Origin: Cristatella mucedo
Taxonomy: Eukaryota > Bryozoa > Phylactolaemata > Cristatellidae
Direction: 5' to 3'
Assembly: GCA_009760855.2 (NCBI GenBank)
Contig: WPIO01000127.1
Location: forward strand, 174,501 to 238,500
DNA: 64,000 bases
Below, one piece after another: positions 1 through 11,519 of the stretch (position 1 is its first letter; each line of letters opens with the position of its first letter). The translations under genes were made by a program, and so were the position numbers. The notes below the pieces were generated by a model, which worked only from the letters and a program-made list of their open reading frames with translations, ran no database searches and was not told the origin of the DNA.

Positions 1-1010
1 GAACCTCTAAGCCTCGGAGCACGGCTTTTGGAGACTTTTAGGATCAGCGCCATCGAGCCGAATCAGCGTGCGCCTACAGTAGCGCTGCCCAGGAGCAATG
101 AGGAGAGCTAATACCGCACGATGAGAAGTACAGATACATGTGTGTCCAGAGTGAAGAGACATCTAATCGTAGCCGAGGTAGGCTACCGGCGTTCAGCAGC
201 AGCAACTTCGAACAAGAAAAATCTCACACGGCGCAGAGCACCACGAAACCACTGAGCAACGCCAACTCAGGCCATTAAACATCTGTCCGGCTCAACGCTC
301 AAAGCTCTAATAACTTCCCATTATACGACTTCGGTCTTGGACCACACCTTGTGCTCTAGATGTGGTCTACATGCTCTACACCACACAGATTGAATAAACC
401 ACCGCCGTACTGGCTTAGTTTTTCATGAAATGAAGTGCTCGTGATTTTAAATCTGCTGAGCGAGGAGTACGATGATTTTTAATGCTCTGATCTTGAGCAA
501 AATCCGACTCAGGCTTAATCTGAAGCGTCAGAGGTTGAAAACCTAAGACGCAGATCCGGGGCAGTCGGTACAGTCAGCTCGCTCAAAGTGACCGCCTCTT
601 TCGTCCTTCGGAGTCGTCGAGTCAGATTGGCCTCATGCAGAGTCTACAGGTCGAGAGCCGACAACGGTCGCATAACGTTTCAATCCATTGGTCGGATGAG
701 GTTTTGCTGCATACCCATGATGGTTTGTTCCTGATGGTGACCGCATTATAGTTATCTCTTTCTTGAGCGAAGACCTGATAGTTTGTTAGTGGACAGCCTT
801 TATGCTTAGCACTGTCGGGATACATTGTTCACTATATCGGTGCAGCTTGTGTAGAGGTGCATCAAGCACTATTAGGAAAACACGACGTTAACTAAAGCTT
901 CGCCCATATGTGTCATCTGCTATTATCTCATTTCCGTAAGTCTTGCGGAGCAGTCTTCATGTTGTAAAAAAACCGCAGTAGTGGTTTGACGTAAACGTGG
1001 TATTTGAGCG
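1..1010. other. No recognised gene or repeat
   Basis: I see no convincing coding exon, RNA gene or copy of the repeat families found elsewhere. The only local structure is a short inverted repeat near 340-370 (GACCACA...TGTGGTC). Confidence 0.5.
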
Positions 1011-1011
1011 T

Positions 1012-1468
1012 TATTATAATAATAATACATTTGATATAGCACCTTGAGAGAACTCAATCTCTCTAGGCACTTTACATTTGCTGCAAAGAAAGCACGGTCG
1101 AATATAGCTTGCTGAATAAACAACAAGAATAATATGGTTAGGGGTGACATGCACAGGGTCAGCATGCTAGTTTGGTTAGTGGCACTACGGACAGTGTCAG
1201 CACGAGCAAACGCATAAAGGATGATTCGCAGGGACTCACTAAATGCTGCCATACATAGAAACGTTTTCAGTTTCCTTTCAAATTCGGACAAGTCAGTAGA
1301 TGTCGTGACACAGGTTAGGAGTGAGTTCCAGGCTTTGGGAGCATGCGAACTAAAGGCATGGTCTCCAAAGGATTTGGGATTTGTACGAATATGGTTAAAC
1401 AGATTCCGAAAAGCGGGTGGTACGATGCTTAGCCTGGTGGGGAGTAGATCTGATATGATCTATCGATA
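1012..1468 (-). mobile_element. LINE-A 3' end, 5'-truncated
   Basis: Read on the minus strand, the copy ends in a decayed hairpin (AAAGTGCC...GGTGCTAT) and an (ATT)n tail at 1012-1035. Towards 1468 come the shared 3' UTR and the last codons of the reverse-transcriptase ORF, in the region that reads [10 protein letters not shown] in better copies. Both hairpin arms carry C-to-T changes at CpG sites, and the arms still pair through G:U. Only the last 450 bp or so of the element survive. Confidence 0.75.
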
Positions 1469-1469
1469 G

Positions 1470-2300
1470 AACTGCCTCCCGATGCATAACACTCTCTTAC
1501 TGAATCTCGATTCACTCACAATTGTTTTTAATTTGCAATCGGTCGAATACTAAAGTCTAAGGTTTTTGGACGTAACATCAGCATTTAAAAAGATCTAACT
1601 GCACATATATATTACACATTGGATACTGGCTTGCGGCAGGGGCGTCGCATCTTATAAGAGCCGATTCCGCCTTTCGATTGGGAGCAGACGTCGGAAGCCA
1701 TACGCATCTCTGCCCTAGAATACGTAGGGATGCTGCCGTTGCACTGCTCGGGGAAGGGGCTAGCACATGCTTCTCTGCCTTAGCAGAAGTTGAGACATAC
1801 CGCAATCGCACTGCTCAGATGAGTAATTAGGAACGTAACCATTGTCTAGCAACAATTCTAACAAGATCTGAATCTGCTTGGAACTGTGATTCACATTTCT
1901 CTGTGAACAAACTGCCTAGGATGTATTGCCTGTTGTGTATGACGCCGCAGAACAGAATGCAAATACCTTTTGTTTTACTTGTTCGATCCTGTCTGTAAGC
2001 ATTTATGTTTATTTGTTGTTTCAGGCGGCCCTTGGAGACATGATACATTTCAGAGAGTAAGAGTACAATAGCTCTAATAGTAATGCTCGGTTGCTTGTGC
2101 AGCATCCGATAAAAGCCAAATTTTTCTCAACGTGCTTGATAACTCGCAGTAAAATAAGCACTAGCCAAAGTTTCATGGCAGGCAAGCAATACACTTAGAC
2201 AAGTATGCAAAGATATGTAAGAAGACATAAGAACCAACTATTAGTGGGACCGTAGGTTATTAAAATGCATGGTGATGTCATGCAGTGATGAGGCCGTAAA
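1470..2300. other. No recognised gene or repeat
   Basis: Short open frames occur on the minus strand but show no family motif, splice context or coding bias that I can support. Confidence 0.45.
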
Positions 2301-2302
2301 TA

Positions 2303-4235
2303 ATAATAATAATAGAAATAATTCACTTGATAAAGCGCCCTCAGAGAACTTAATCTCTCTCTAGGCGCTTTACATTGGCTGCAAAGTGAAATGCAATTGA
2401 ATGGTAAGTAAAATCATGCTTGAAAAACAAACGAAATGACTAACATGGTTAGGGGTGACATGCACAGAGTCAGCATGCAAAAGTGGTTAGTGGCAGCATG
2501 CACCGTGTCAGCACGCATAAGCACATCAAGGACGAATCACAGGGACCCACTAAATGCTGTCCTAAATAGGTGTGTTTTTAAGTTCCTTTTAAATGTGGTC
2601 AGGTCAGGAGATGTTCTGACGCAGGTCGGGAGGGAGTTCCAGGCTTTGGGAGCATACGAACTAAATGCACGGTCTCCAAAGGATTTAAGGTTTGTACGAG
2701 GTATTTGTAGACTGTTGGATTCCGAAAAGCAGGTGGTACGATGCTTGGCCTTGTGAAGGAGTAGATCTGAGAGATAGGCTGGAGCCAAAGAATGAAGTGA
2801 CCTAAAAGTGAGCGACGAAACCTTGAAGTCAATCCGTTGCTTGACTGGTAGCCAGTGCGGGTGGGCGAGAAGTGGAGTAATGTGGCAACTGCGATGCTGA
2901 CGACAGACAAGCCTAGCTGCAGAGTTTTGCACCAGCTGCAATCGCCTGATCGCACATGCTGGTAGGCCAGTAAGCAGTGAGTTGCAGAAGTCGAGACGAG
3001 ATGTCACGAATGCATGGACCAACTTATACGTGGTATCCTTATCTAAACAAGCCCGAATTTTAGCAATCTTATGAAGCTGAAAATAGGCAGATTTGACTGT
3101 GTAGGTGATATGGTCGTCTAACGAGAGGTCGCTTTGGAATATGACATCTAGATTTCGAGCTGATTCGACAGGAGATATGCTAGCAGAGCCAATTTTGAGC
3201 GGCAGCCTTTCCAATTTCTGAATCACACTGGGTTTGCCCATAACTAGTAAGTTAGTTTTATCATCGTCAAGTTTTAGAAAATTTGCTGCCATCCATGTGC
3301 GGATATCATCAATGCATGCAGCTAGTGAGTTGAGAGAATTTGAGGTGCTCGAAGGCTGGGAGGGATTAAAGCAAAGGTGCAACTGAGTGTCATCCGCATA
3401 GAAGTGAAAGCCTAGATTGTGCTTGGCAATCACATCAGCAAGAGGCAGAGTATAAACCATGAAAAGAACCGGACCTAGCACTGAGCCCTGAGGTACTCCA
3501 TATTTCTGAGGTACTTCAGATGATCTTTGTCCATTCACGTCAATACTCTAGAGTCTCCCACTGAGATAGGACCTGAACCACTGCAGAGCAGTGCCAGTGA
3601 TGCCCAGGCGAGATGAGAGGCGCTCTAGAAGAACTTTGTGATCGATGGTATCAAAAGCTGCCGAAAGATCGAGCAAAACAAGCAGAGACACTCTACCCAT
3701 GTCTGCATTCCTAAGTAGGTCGTTGTATACCCTAAGCAATGCTGACTCTGTGGAGTGATTAGCTCTAAAGCCAGACTGGAACTTACTAGCAAGGTGTGAG
3801 GTTTCGATATACGAGTTCAGCTAGTCCGCCACGACCCGTTCGAGTGTCTTTGATGGGAATGGTAGAAGGGAATCTGGGCGGTAGTTGCTCAAGTTCTCTT
3901 GGTCAAGTGTAGCTTTCTTGAGAAGTGGCCTGACTACAGCTTTTTTGAAAGGTGCTGGGACATGACCTGAGGCTAATGACATATTAATTATGTTAGTTAT
4001 GCATGGCAGCAGCAGATCAATGCAACGTAGGAGCAGGACAGTGGGAATAGGGTCCAGAGGACTTGTTGTCTTCTTTGATTGAGATACGAACTTTAGGACT
4101 AGATCCCTAGTGACGTGCTTAAATGCAGACATTTATGTGCAGCCAGGAACCGAGGAACAGCATTCTAGTGGGGAGGTTGTCATCGCAGGGATGGACTCCC
4201 TGATCTTGTCTTTCTTCTGCACAAGGAATCGAGAT
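2303..4235 (-). mobile_element. LINE-A, 3' 1.9 kb including most of the RT
   Basis: This is one of the two best LINE-A copies. On the minus strand it runs from a pre-RT segment (VQKKDKIRESI near 4200) through the reverse transcriptase to the 3' UTR, the CpG-intact hairpin and an (ATT)n tail at 2303-2315. The endonuclease and any ORF1 are absent, as expected of a 5'-truncated LINE insertion. The RT layout, the LHWLPV-type motif near the C-terminus and the hairpin-plus-microsatellite tail match the L2/CR1 group. Confidence 0.85.
2537..4225 (-). pseudogene. LINE-A ORF2 remnant: reverse transcriptase
   Basis: This is the RT domain of a non-LTR retrotransposon, which copies its own RNA into a nicked target. 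One frame covers about 560 codons with three in-frame stops: one at 3548-3550, one at 3821-3823, and one near 4133-4135 just before MSAFKHV. The first two look like CAG-to-TAG changes. Visible motifs are NYRPDSLLPF, DLSAAFDTIDH (motif A), [18 protein letters not shown] (catalytic YADD) and the C-terminal region with [12 protein letters not shown]. The catalytic aspartates are present, but the stops make the copy inactive. The frame ends at 2537 with [10 protein letters not shown]. Confidence 0.85.
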
Positions 4236-5155
4236 ATGTGACACGTGACAGGAAAAAAGACATCTTCAACGAAAGGTCTCAAAGAAAGCTGAATGAAATC
4301 TTTATCTTAGACCTATGTGATGCAAAATCAATTTAGGTTATGACCGAAGCCGGAAGCAAAGGGTCGTACTCAATACAATAAAGTATGGTATCACTCCCTT
4401 TCAATAAGCGCAAGGCTGTATTGTCCATTGATTTGTGCTACCTTTGATACCAGGCAAAGCGCAATATCACCAGTAGGCACGGTATGACTGAAGGCATGGC
4501 ACGGTTGAGGGCACGGCTCGATGCCGCACAATTGACGCCGTGGGCTGAGTAGTCGAGCCAACCATCTAGTCACAGAATGTCATTGCAAGTATTATATTGC
4601 AACTGATTAGCAGGTCAGAACTGCTAAGCCGGTCAGAAATGCATATTTCGGCAAAGGGATACAGTTCGTATGTAAGTTGAACTTGGTGTGTGAACTTTGT
4701 CTGCAATGATATCTGACAAAGATCTCGAGCTGTTTGCTTTGACCGAGACTTGGCTGAAATTGAGATTAACTTCCCAACACTAATCAACGCCACATTCGGC
4801 AGGTTTTTCTTTCTTACCCCAATCGATAAAATACGATCAATCAATACGATCAATCAAAACTGACGGAAGAGTCACCGTTGTGACACTTTTCTCTCTTTAC
4901 TTCAAACGGTTTTCTGTCCCTTTGAAGCAGTCTTTCGAATCTGGGTCTTGAGCCCCTCCGGAAACAAGCTGCCAATGGTTGCAGTAGTCAATCGTCCCCA
5001 GGTACCAAGTGCTCCTATATCTCAGATTTCTCTGGCCTAATTTCAATTAATTGTGCGAGAAACTGAACTTTCCTCGTCGTAGATAAATTTAGCATTAATT
5101 TCGACCACTCAACTGACGCCCTAAGTGCCAATTTCGATGACTGACTGACTCATTT
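4236..5155. other. No recognised gene or repeat
   Basis: This lies between two opposed LINE-A copies. Open frames at 4391-4573 and 4566-4853 (minus) show no recognisable domain. Confidence 0.45.
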
Positions 5156-5159
5156 TTTC

Positions 5160-7150
5160 TTCTGGCTCATGAGCATGACCTTACACACAACAAGGGTCTC
5201 ACATTCTATCAAATATTTTCCCACAAGTGTATGCTGTCATCCACTATTATTACTCGATTCTGCTCAGCTGATCACATGTGGATCTCATTCAGTCAATAGT
5301 GTATGCCCTCCTCCGATACAAAATTATCTATGACTCGAGGAACATCAACACCGTTGTCATCGATGCGGTCCGCACGAGAGTGTCTTCTTCGCTCTGCTGA
5401 TCAATCCTTCATCCAACCTGACATCATTGGGAGAATGCTACAACACGGCACTAGGAGACATGCTCGGCGAGTTAGCAGCTCTGGCTAAGAACGCTGTGCT
5501 CCCTCGCCTAAACGACCTATGGTTTACCGCAGACGTTAAACCAGCTAGGTATATATATACAAAGAGCAAGCTTGAGAAAGCATACAAAAGATCAGGAATG
5601 CGTGACCATCGGCAGGCATACGAGGACTACTACAGAAATACCGATTGATCCTAAACCAGGTATAGGTATATTGACACTTGAAACCTTGCTAGTAAGTTCC
5701 AGTCTGGCTTTAGAGCTAATCACTCCACAGAGTCAGCATTGCTTAGGGTATACAACGACCTACTTAGGAATGCAGACATGGGTAGAGTGTCTCTGCTTGT
5801 TTTGCTCGATCTTTCGGCAGCTTTTGATACCATCGATCAAACAGTTTTTTTTAGAGCGCCTCTCATCTCGCCTGGGCATCACTGGCACTGCTCTGCAATG
5901 GTTCAGGTCCTATCTTAGTGGGAGACTCCAGAGTATTGACGTGAAAGGGCAAAGATCGTCCGAGGTATCTCTGAAATTTGGGATACCGCAGGGCTCCGTG
6001 CTAGATACGGTTCTTTTCACGGTTTATACTCTCCATCTTGCTGATGTGATTGCCAAGCACAATCTAGGCTTTCACTTCTATGCGGATGACTCTCAGTTGT
6101 ACCTTTGCTTTGATCCCTCCCATCTTTCGAGCACCTCGAATTCTCTCAACTCACTTGCTGTATGTATTGATGACATCCACATATGGATGGCAGCAAATTT
6201 TCTAAAACTTAACGATGATGAAACTAACTTGCTAGTTACGGGCAAACCCAGTCTGATTCAGAAATTGGAAAGGCTGACGCTCAAAATCGGCTCTGCCAGC
6301 ACGTCTCCTGTTGATACAGCTCAAAAACTAGGTGTCATGTTGTAAAGTGACCTCTCGTTAGACGACCACATTAGCTCCACAGTCAATTCTGCCTACTTTC
6401 AGCTACATAACTGCTAAAATTCGGGCTTGTTTAGATAAGGATACTACGTCTAAGTTGGTCCATGCATTTGTGACATCCCGTCTCTACTTTGTAACTCACT
6501 ACTTATTGGTCTACCTGCCTGTGCTATCAAGTGCTTAAAGTCGGTGCGAAACTCTGCAGTTAGGCTCGTCTGTCGTGAGGGTAGCATTTGCCACATTGCA
6601 CCATTTTTTGTCGACGTACAGTAGCTCTCAGTCAAGCAGCGTGTCGCCTCTGAGGTTCTCTCACTCACTTTTAGGGCCCTCCATTCTCTTAGCCTACCTA
6701 TTAGAACTACTCCTCCACCGGGCTAGCCACCATACCGCATAATCTTCCGAATCAAGTCGGTTAGGAGCGTATGCACCTCAAATCCTTCTGGGACCGTGCC
6801 TTTAGTTCCTATGCTCCCAAAGCCAGAAACTCACTCCCGAGTGTCGCCACGACATCCAATGACTTGACATTTGAAAAGAAGCTACACATCGCACCCGTTT
6901 TGACAGCATTTGGTTATTCCTTGTGGTGTGACCTTTATGTGCTTATGCGTGCTGACGCTGTGCATGCTGCCATTTACCGTATGTACGTGTTGATACTATG
7001 CAGATCGCCCTAACCATTTATTTTTGCTGATGCTGTGCTTGTTACCGGCAACCACTTGATCATGCTTCTTTACAGCGTATATGAAGTGTATAGAGATATA
7101 AGTCTCTGAGGGTGTTATACAAGTGTAACAATAGTAATATTATTATTTCA
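5160..7150 (+). mobile_element. LINE-A, old and rearranged copy
   Basis: This plus-strand copy begins in the end of the endonuclease domain (SADHMW near 5265), passes through the linker to the RT (YNTAL...LEKAYK...DYYRN), skips the start of the RT by a deletion near 5660-5690, and resumes at the segment normally read as QSGFRANHSTES. It ends with the 3' UTR, a degraded hairpin near 7090 and (ATT)n at about 7140. Divergence and broken frames are greater than in the copy at 2303-4235, so this insertion is probably older. Confidence 0.75.
5572..6345 (+). pseudogene. LINE-A RT remnant with YADD
   Basis: This frame enters the RT by a frameshift in the T-run near 5845. It then reads through ERLSSRLGITGTALQWF, PQGSVLDT, FHFYADDSQLYLCF and [11 protein letters not shown] to a stop at 6345. 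Beyond the stop the LINE reading continues in other frames to about 6930 with many breaks. The catalytic YADD box is intact, but the frame lacks motif A in phase and cannot encode a working enzyme. Confidence 0.75.
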
Positions 7151-7259
7151 AGTTAGTTTTAGCTAATTGAACTTTAGGGCTTCAAAGTGCGTGGGAGTTG
7201 TACGCTAAGGTTGGGGATCTTGTAGTAGAGTACACAGCTTTACATTAGGTACCAGACAA

Positions 7260-7592
7260 GCTGTTAAGGTATGGAAGTTCTTGATAGCTATCCTGCACAT
7301 TACTGCCGTCAGCACGTGCCAGCATGTAACTACTCTCCAACTGCCGACTATGGCACATCTTTTTCAGCGGTCCTGAACTGCTACTTCTATGCTACTCACT
7401 ACCTCAACTGCTCTCCTGACTCTGCTATGCTTCCCACTTTCTCTTTGTTGCGTGAGACGAAGTCTGTTGGCTACCGAATGCGCGTACCGAAAGCCGCTTA
7501 GGCTGTGAGTGTGCTATACAAAACTCTCCTGCGTAACACCCACATGGTCTTTATGACTTTGTGGAGTTACTGACGGAGATACACACCATGTC
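7260..7592 (+). mobile_element. LINE-B 3' end, 5'-truncated
   Basis: The plus-strand sequence matches the terminal segment of the LINE-B copies at 23.9, 36.5 and 44.1 kb. It holds the region read as ADYGTSFSAVL...CSPDSAMLPTFS, then CCGAAAGCCGCTTAGGCTGTGAG, CTATACAAAACTC and GTCTTTATGACTTTGTGGAG. The usual (ACATT)n tail is reduced to ATACACACC. It sits directly after an older LINE-A copy in the same orientation. Confidence 0.75.
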
Positions 7593-7966
7593 GGGGCAGC
7601 AGCCAAACTTCCCTAGCCAAGCTTCCGGTCGCTAGCTCCGCTAAGCAGCCAGCATCCGTCTGCTAAAACTGTCAGCCTTTATGCACGCTGCGTTCATGGC
7701 GCAACGCCTGCAGTGCTTTCATGGCGATGGACTTTTATTTGGGAGCAGCTCCGGAGCGTTCATAACATAGTATGTCGGTTATACAGCACGCTCCCTTTCC
7801 AGAACATGTAAAGTTCACAGAAAGAGATTTAGTACTCTTGCGGCACTGCGTGCATGTTTCACGACAATGCTTCCTAATGTGCTTATTTCGTTCGCGGAAA
7901 ACCGCCAAAACGCCAATGTAATCACTGCTTATATCGAGAATCTGGTGTAATCTGTATTACATCCAA
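7593..7966. other. No recognised gene or repeat
   Basis: I see no coding signal or repeat homology in this stretch. Confidence 0.4.
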
Positions 7967-8093
7967 TGGTATTTGGTGATATTTGCAGCAAATGTAAAGC
8001 GCCTTGAAAGAGATTAAGTTCTCTGAGGGCGCTTTATCAAGTGCATTAGTATTATATTATTATTATTATTATATCTGATAGCATCTGGTGATA
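7967..8093 (+). mobile_element. Minimal LINE-A tail insertion with target-site duplication
   Basis: A plus-strand insert of about 90 bp is made only of GCAAATGTAAAGCG, the hairpin, CAAGTGCATTA and an ATT-rich tail. It is flanked by near-identical sequences, GTATTTGGTGATA at 7969-7981 and GCATCTGGTGATA at 8081-8093 (11 of 13 match), which look like a target-site duplication. It is an extreme 5' truncation of LINE-A, or an independent hairpin-only mobile unit. Confidence 0.65.
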
Positions 8094-8530
8094 CCTACTT
8101 TACAGTGTAGAGGCGAAGCGTGTTTATAGTGGTGACTCAATCACTTGCAGCAAAGTAAGACACAAGCTAGTGCTGGGCTAATATTCGTCCTTAGATTTCA
8201 GTAGGTTTTACTAAGCAGTTTTCACATATAGGAAAAACTAATGCATTGGCACTTGCAAGAGACCGGTGTCATTTCTCTCTATTTTCAGCATGCAATAGAA
8301 AAATCCCGCTCGGCGTTCTTGAAATGCGAAACCTTGGAGGGAAATAGTGATGACAGCAACAATACAAAACTTGCTTCACACTCTACGAGAAATAAATCTC
8401 TTTCAAAACCCTTAATTTATGCTGGCGCTCGAATAACTTAGATGTGGCTGTCGAACTGAGAGAGAAGCAGATTCCCACGTTGAGAGGCCTTGAGCGGCGG
8501 GACCATTACAATGCTAGCCAGTTGTGTCTC
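8094..8530. other. No recognised repeat; ORFs of unknown status
   Basis: A small ORF at 8241-8441 (+) has no recognisable features. The right part borders the candidate exon on the minus strand. Confidence 0.35.
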
Positions 8531-8534
8531 GTAC

Positions 8535-8653
8535 CTACACGCGGGAAACTCGGTGCCGTCGGCCATGTCGTCATGGCCGACGTTCAACAGGCCGGAATCG
8601 TCCAAAGGGAAATGTTGGTTCGCGCGCTCAATTTCGTTGAGCGACTGCACGTA
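8535..8653 (-). CDS. Candidate internal exon of an unidentified host gene
   Basis: On the minus strand, a pyrimidine-rich stretch ending TTTACATTCCAAG precedes an open segment of 39 codons plus two bases. It begins YVQSLNEIERANQHFPL and ends near ADGTEFPACR, followed by a good donor (TGTAG then GTACGA at 8534-8529). Codons are GC-rich in third positions and unlike the AT-rich flanks. If the donor is not used, the frame stays open to a stop at 8438. I do not recognise the protein. The call rests on splice-like borders and codon character only. Confidence 0.35.
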
Positions 8654-8679
8654 CTTGGAATGTAAACAAAGCTAGAGGT

Positions 8680-9545
8680 GACGAAAATTTAAAACACATC
8701 TCAGATTTCTTCGGGTCCTATTTTTTGTTTAGAAAAATGCTTCTGAATGTACCAGAGTGTACCAGAGTGTACACCGGGGCGGCGGGAGCTGTCTCTTCTC
8801 CCTCGGCCTTTTACAAGGGTATTCTGACGAAGAGCTTCGCATCACTCCGGCAGATCTAGTCGCACACAAGGTCAAGGTTAGTCTCCACCGAGGGGGTCTA
8901 TGAAGGCGTGTGGCTTTATTCACCAGCTCATCGCGTCTGCGCTGTTCCATTCGTCGCTGTACAGCGGCTGCGGAGCGGGCGCGAATGTAAGTGGTATTCG
9001 GATTTGAAGTGTGGTCGGCTGCTATCTGACGTGCTGGCTTCAGCGCTGCTAGGTTAGGCTACCCGCAGGGGGAGATCTCCGATTCCTCAACATTCAAATA
9101 CAATATCCACAGGTTTTGCAATGGAGTCCTACCGCGCTCCAAAGCCAGGAATGCTCAAACGACATCGGATTAAGCAAGTTTATCTAGCCAAAGCACCCGT
9201 CGCCACGTAAGCCAGACATCTGTGGAAGGATCAGACCGGTCAATAGATTCCAGCCGTGCCGACATGGCACGGCTCACGCCGACATCTGCGCCCCCAATCA
9301 AGAGCACATTCGAGCCTACGGAACTGTCAAGCCTTTAAGGTGGAGGAAAGTGGGCATACAGTGTGTGTGTGTGTGCGCACTCAAGCACTTTTAAGAACGA
9401 CTTTTGGCGCATCGAGACAGAGGAAACAATCAGTAGAATGCAGGTAGTTTAAAGCAATAACATATTTATATAACCGTCGAGAGCAAATATCTTAGTGGGT
9501 ACTTTAAATTCGATGAGAGAAAGCATGTAAGCTGACTAGTGACAA
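8680..9545. other. GC-richer patch without a supported gene
   Basis: It contains a short direct repeat (GTACCAGAGT twice near 8751-8770) and a short (GT)n at 9361-9374. No frame here has a recognisable domain. Confidence 0.4.
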
Positions 9546-9549
9546 TGAC

Positions 9550-9690
9550 GTGCCTAATTTCAGCACGAGTAAGCCTACACCGTGCAAAGGACAGGTCACG
9601 TGACAGGCAAGAGCAAATGCTGTGAGGGACGGGCGGTTTACAGTTTCCCTGTAAATGCCGTCAAGTCAGGGGATGTCATGCTGTCAGTCG
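9550..9690 (-). mobile_element. LINE-A remnant, 3' UTR and ORF end
   Basis: This is a decayed match to the minus-strand LINE-A segment that reads CAGCACGCATAAGC...AAGGACGAATCAC...AAATGCTGT...GTCAAGTCAGGAGATGT. Neither end is preserved. Confidence 0.5.
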
Positions 9691-10049
9691 GCAGTGTGAG
9701 CTCCTGACATCGGGATCGCTGGGGAGGGATCGCTGGGGAGCGCCCAGCCTCTGAAGGCGCACAGCGATTCCAAGCATTCACGTTTGGCTAGAGGAGCGGC
9801 GAAATTACAAGACTCAGTGGAGAGAGCGGAACGAGGAGCACGAGGTCGAAGAAGAGAATAACAGTGATGACCTGAGAACATGAGAGAGAGAGAGACAGAC
9901 AGAGAGCGAATTCATTCGAATTGACGCAGCGCAGCTTAATGAGAAGCCCGTGCAGGTCAGACAGTCAGCTCGTGCCGAGCACTAGTTACGATGCTCACGA
10001 CATGCAAGCCCAGCTTTTGTTTTGAACTACTTGTGAGTTTTAATGCACA

Positions 10050-10210
10050 GGCAGGATGGCATTTAAAGAGGGAGTTACAGAAGTCGGGATGGGATGACAC
10101 AAATGCATTGACTAACTTGGTTCGCAGAGACGCTTATCTAAGCGTGCTTGAACTTTTGCCATGTAAACAAGCTAAAAGTAGGCATACTTGAATACGGAGC
10201 TGATTAAATC
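10050..10210 (-). mobile_element. LINE-A remnant, central RT segment
   Basis: It matches the minus-strand LINE-A stretch GAGTTACAGAAGTCGGGATG...ACAAATGCAT...CTAACTTGG...AAGTAGGCA, which codes for the RLDFCNSLL to YFQLH region in better copies. It is heavily mutated. Confidence 0.55.
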
Positions 10211-11100
10211 ATGCAGTGAAAGTATTCGGGTCAAGAGAGCGAGATTGCGTGCAGAGGCAACAAGAGATAACCCGGCCGAGCCCTATTTGAGGTTTAAGTC
10301 TCGTTTACGCGACGAGTCTCAATTCTGTCCTACTCGTGCGGTCCTGCTTCGGTCTTGTAGAAAGTTTACACGGCCAGTTTCCCTTTAAATCTTGCTTCCT
10401 AATTATTCAACTCCCAGAGAGATCATGAAAAAACTGATTTTGCTAGGGAGGTGGAAAATACTCCTCCGCGATGCACCTCGAGGTGAATTCTTAGCCTACC
10501 GCAAATGCCTTTGTCGCCCGAAGCTTCATGATCTGATTTCTACATGACGAGCTAATAGAGTATCATAAGCAATCTGAACTCTCGTGGAACTCTTCAGTAT
10601 TTTCGTCGGCCGACTAGGCCGCCATGCTTTTCAGAGCAATGAATAAGGTACTCATAACTAGCCATCGGTTTTATCATCACATTAAATTAAATTTCTCACA
10701 TAAAGCCTCCGGTCTGTCCAACACGTGAATTGTCCCCAATGCGCTAGTGCCTAACGAAGTTGTGCACTTCAAGACATAGCGGAAGAGCGATATGATTTTG
10801 CATAGTGCCACCTAGAACTTGTATGTATTTATGAGTGTTTTTATGTACATGTACAATTGTATACTGCAGGCTAGGGGTTTAGCTTTCTAGCCATCCCGAG
10901 TACCAACTTGTGTGCTTTTGGACGCTATCTGGTTGTGATAATCGACTGCTTTTGCATACTTGTGTGGGCAGGATAACTTGCTTGTCACTAACTCTTGGCC
11001 GTTGCTACTTGGGTAGAGAGTCGTGAAACGCGTGGATTGAGTTTGTATTCTTCTGGGGCGTAAAAAAAGAAAAAAAGATTTATCATTATTATTATTATTC
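10211..11100. other. No recognised gene or repeat
   Basis: Short ORFs only. I see no family motifs or LINE homology. Confidence 0.4.
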
Positions 11101-11105
11101 CGACA

Positions 11106-11242
11106 TCTCTTATCAAGACATTGAGGTCTTGATAAGAGACCGGGGCAGCTGCTCTGCACTCAGAGCATCTGCTCTGCACTCAGAGCAGCTGCTCTGCACT
11201 CACTATCTGCTCTGCACTCAGACTATCTGCTCTGCATGCAGG
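11106..11242. repeat. Perfect 14-bp stem-loop followed by a 20-bp minisatellite
   Basis: TCTCTTATCAAGAC (11106-11119) and GTCTTGATAAGAGA (11126-11139) are perfect inverted repeats around a 6-nt loop. Right after come five copies of a unit close to CAGCTGCTCTGCACTCAGAG (11146-11242), one of them 18 bp. No transposon is recognised here. Confidence 0.85.
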
Positions 11243-11344
11243 CTGCTACAGCTCGATCGCTAGTACCGTGTGTGCTAGTGTCGCACACGAGACGCTTTCT
11301 CTAATCGTACTATGGAGAAAGCCTATTACTTCTACCCCATTAGA

Positions 11345-11512
11345 GGCTGCGGCTTGTTAGCTAATGGAAGCGGTTGCATTTCGTAGCCTAGATCGTGGGT
11401 TCGAGTCCCGCAGTGCCCCATCCTGTATTTCTCACTGCGAGTAGTAGTGACAGCTGTCAGGGCTCTTCTGAAGCTATATAAATGAGGTTGTTAAAGCTGC
11501 TAACCATTAAAT
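11345..11512 (+). mobile_element. SINE-1, tRNA-headed
   Basis: The tRNA-like head contains a near-perfect pol III B box, GGTTCGAGTCC at 11398-11408. The body holds the SINE-1 motifs GGGCTCTTCTGAAGC, TATATAAATGAGG and TTGTTAAAGCTGCTAA. This copy is diverged from those at 17.3 and 24.7 kb. Confidence 0.65.
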
Positions 11513-11519
11513 TTTGCTA

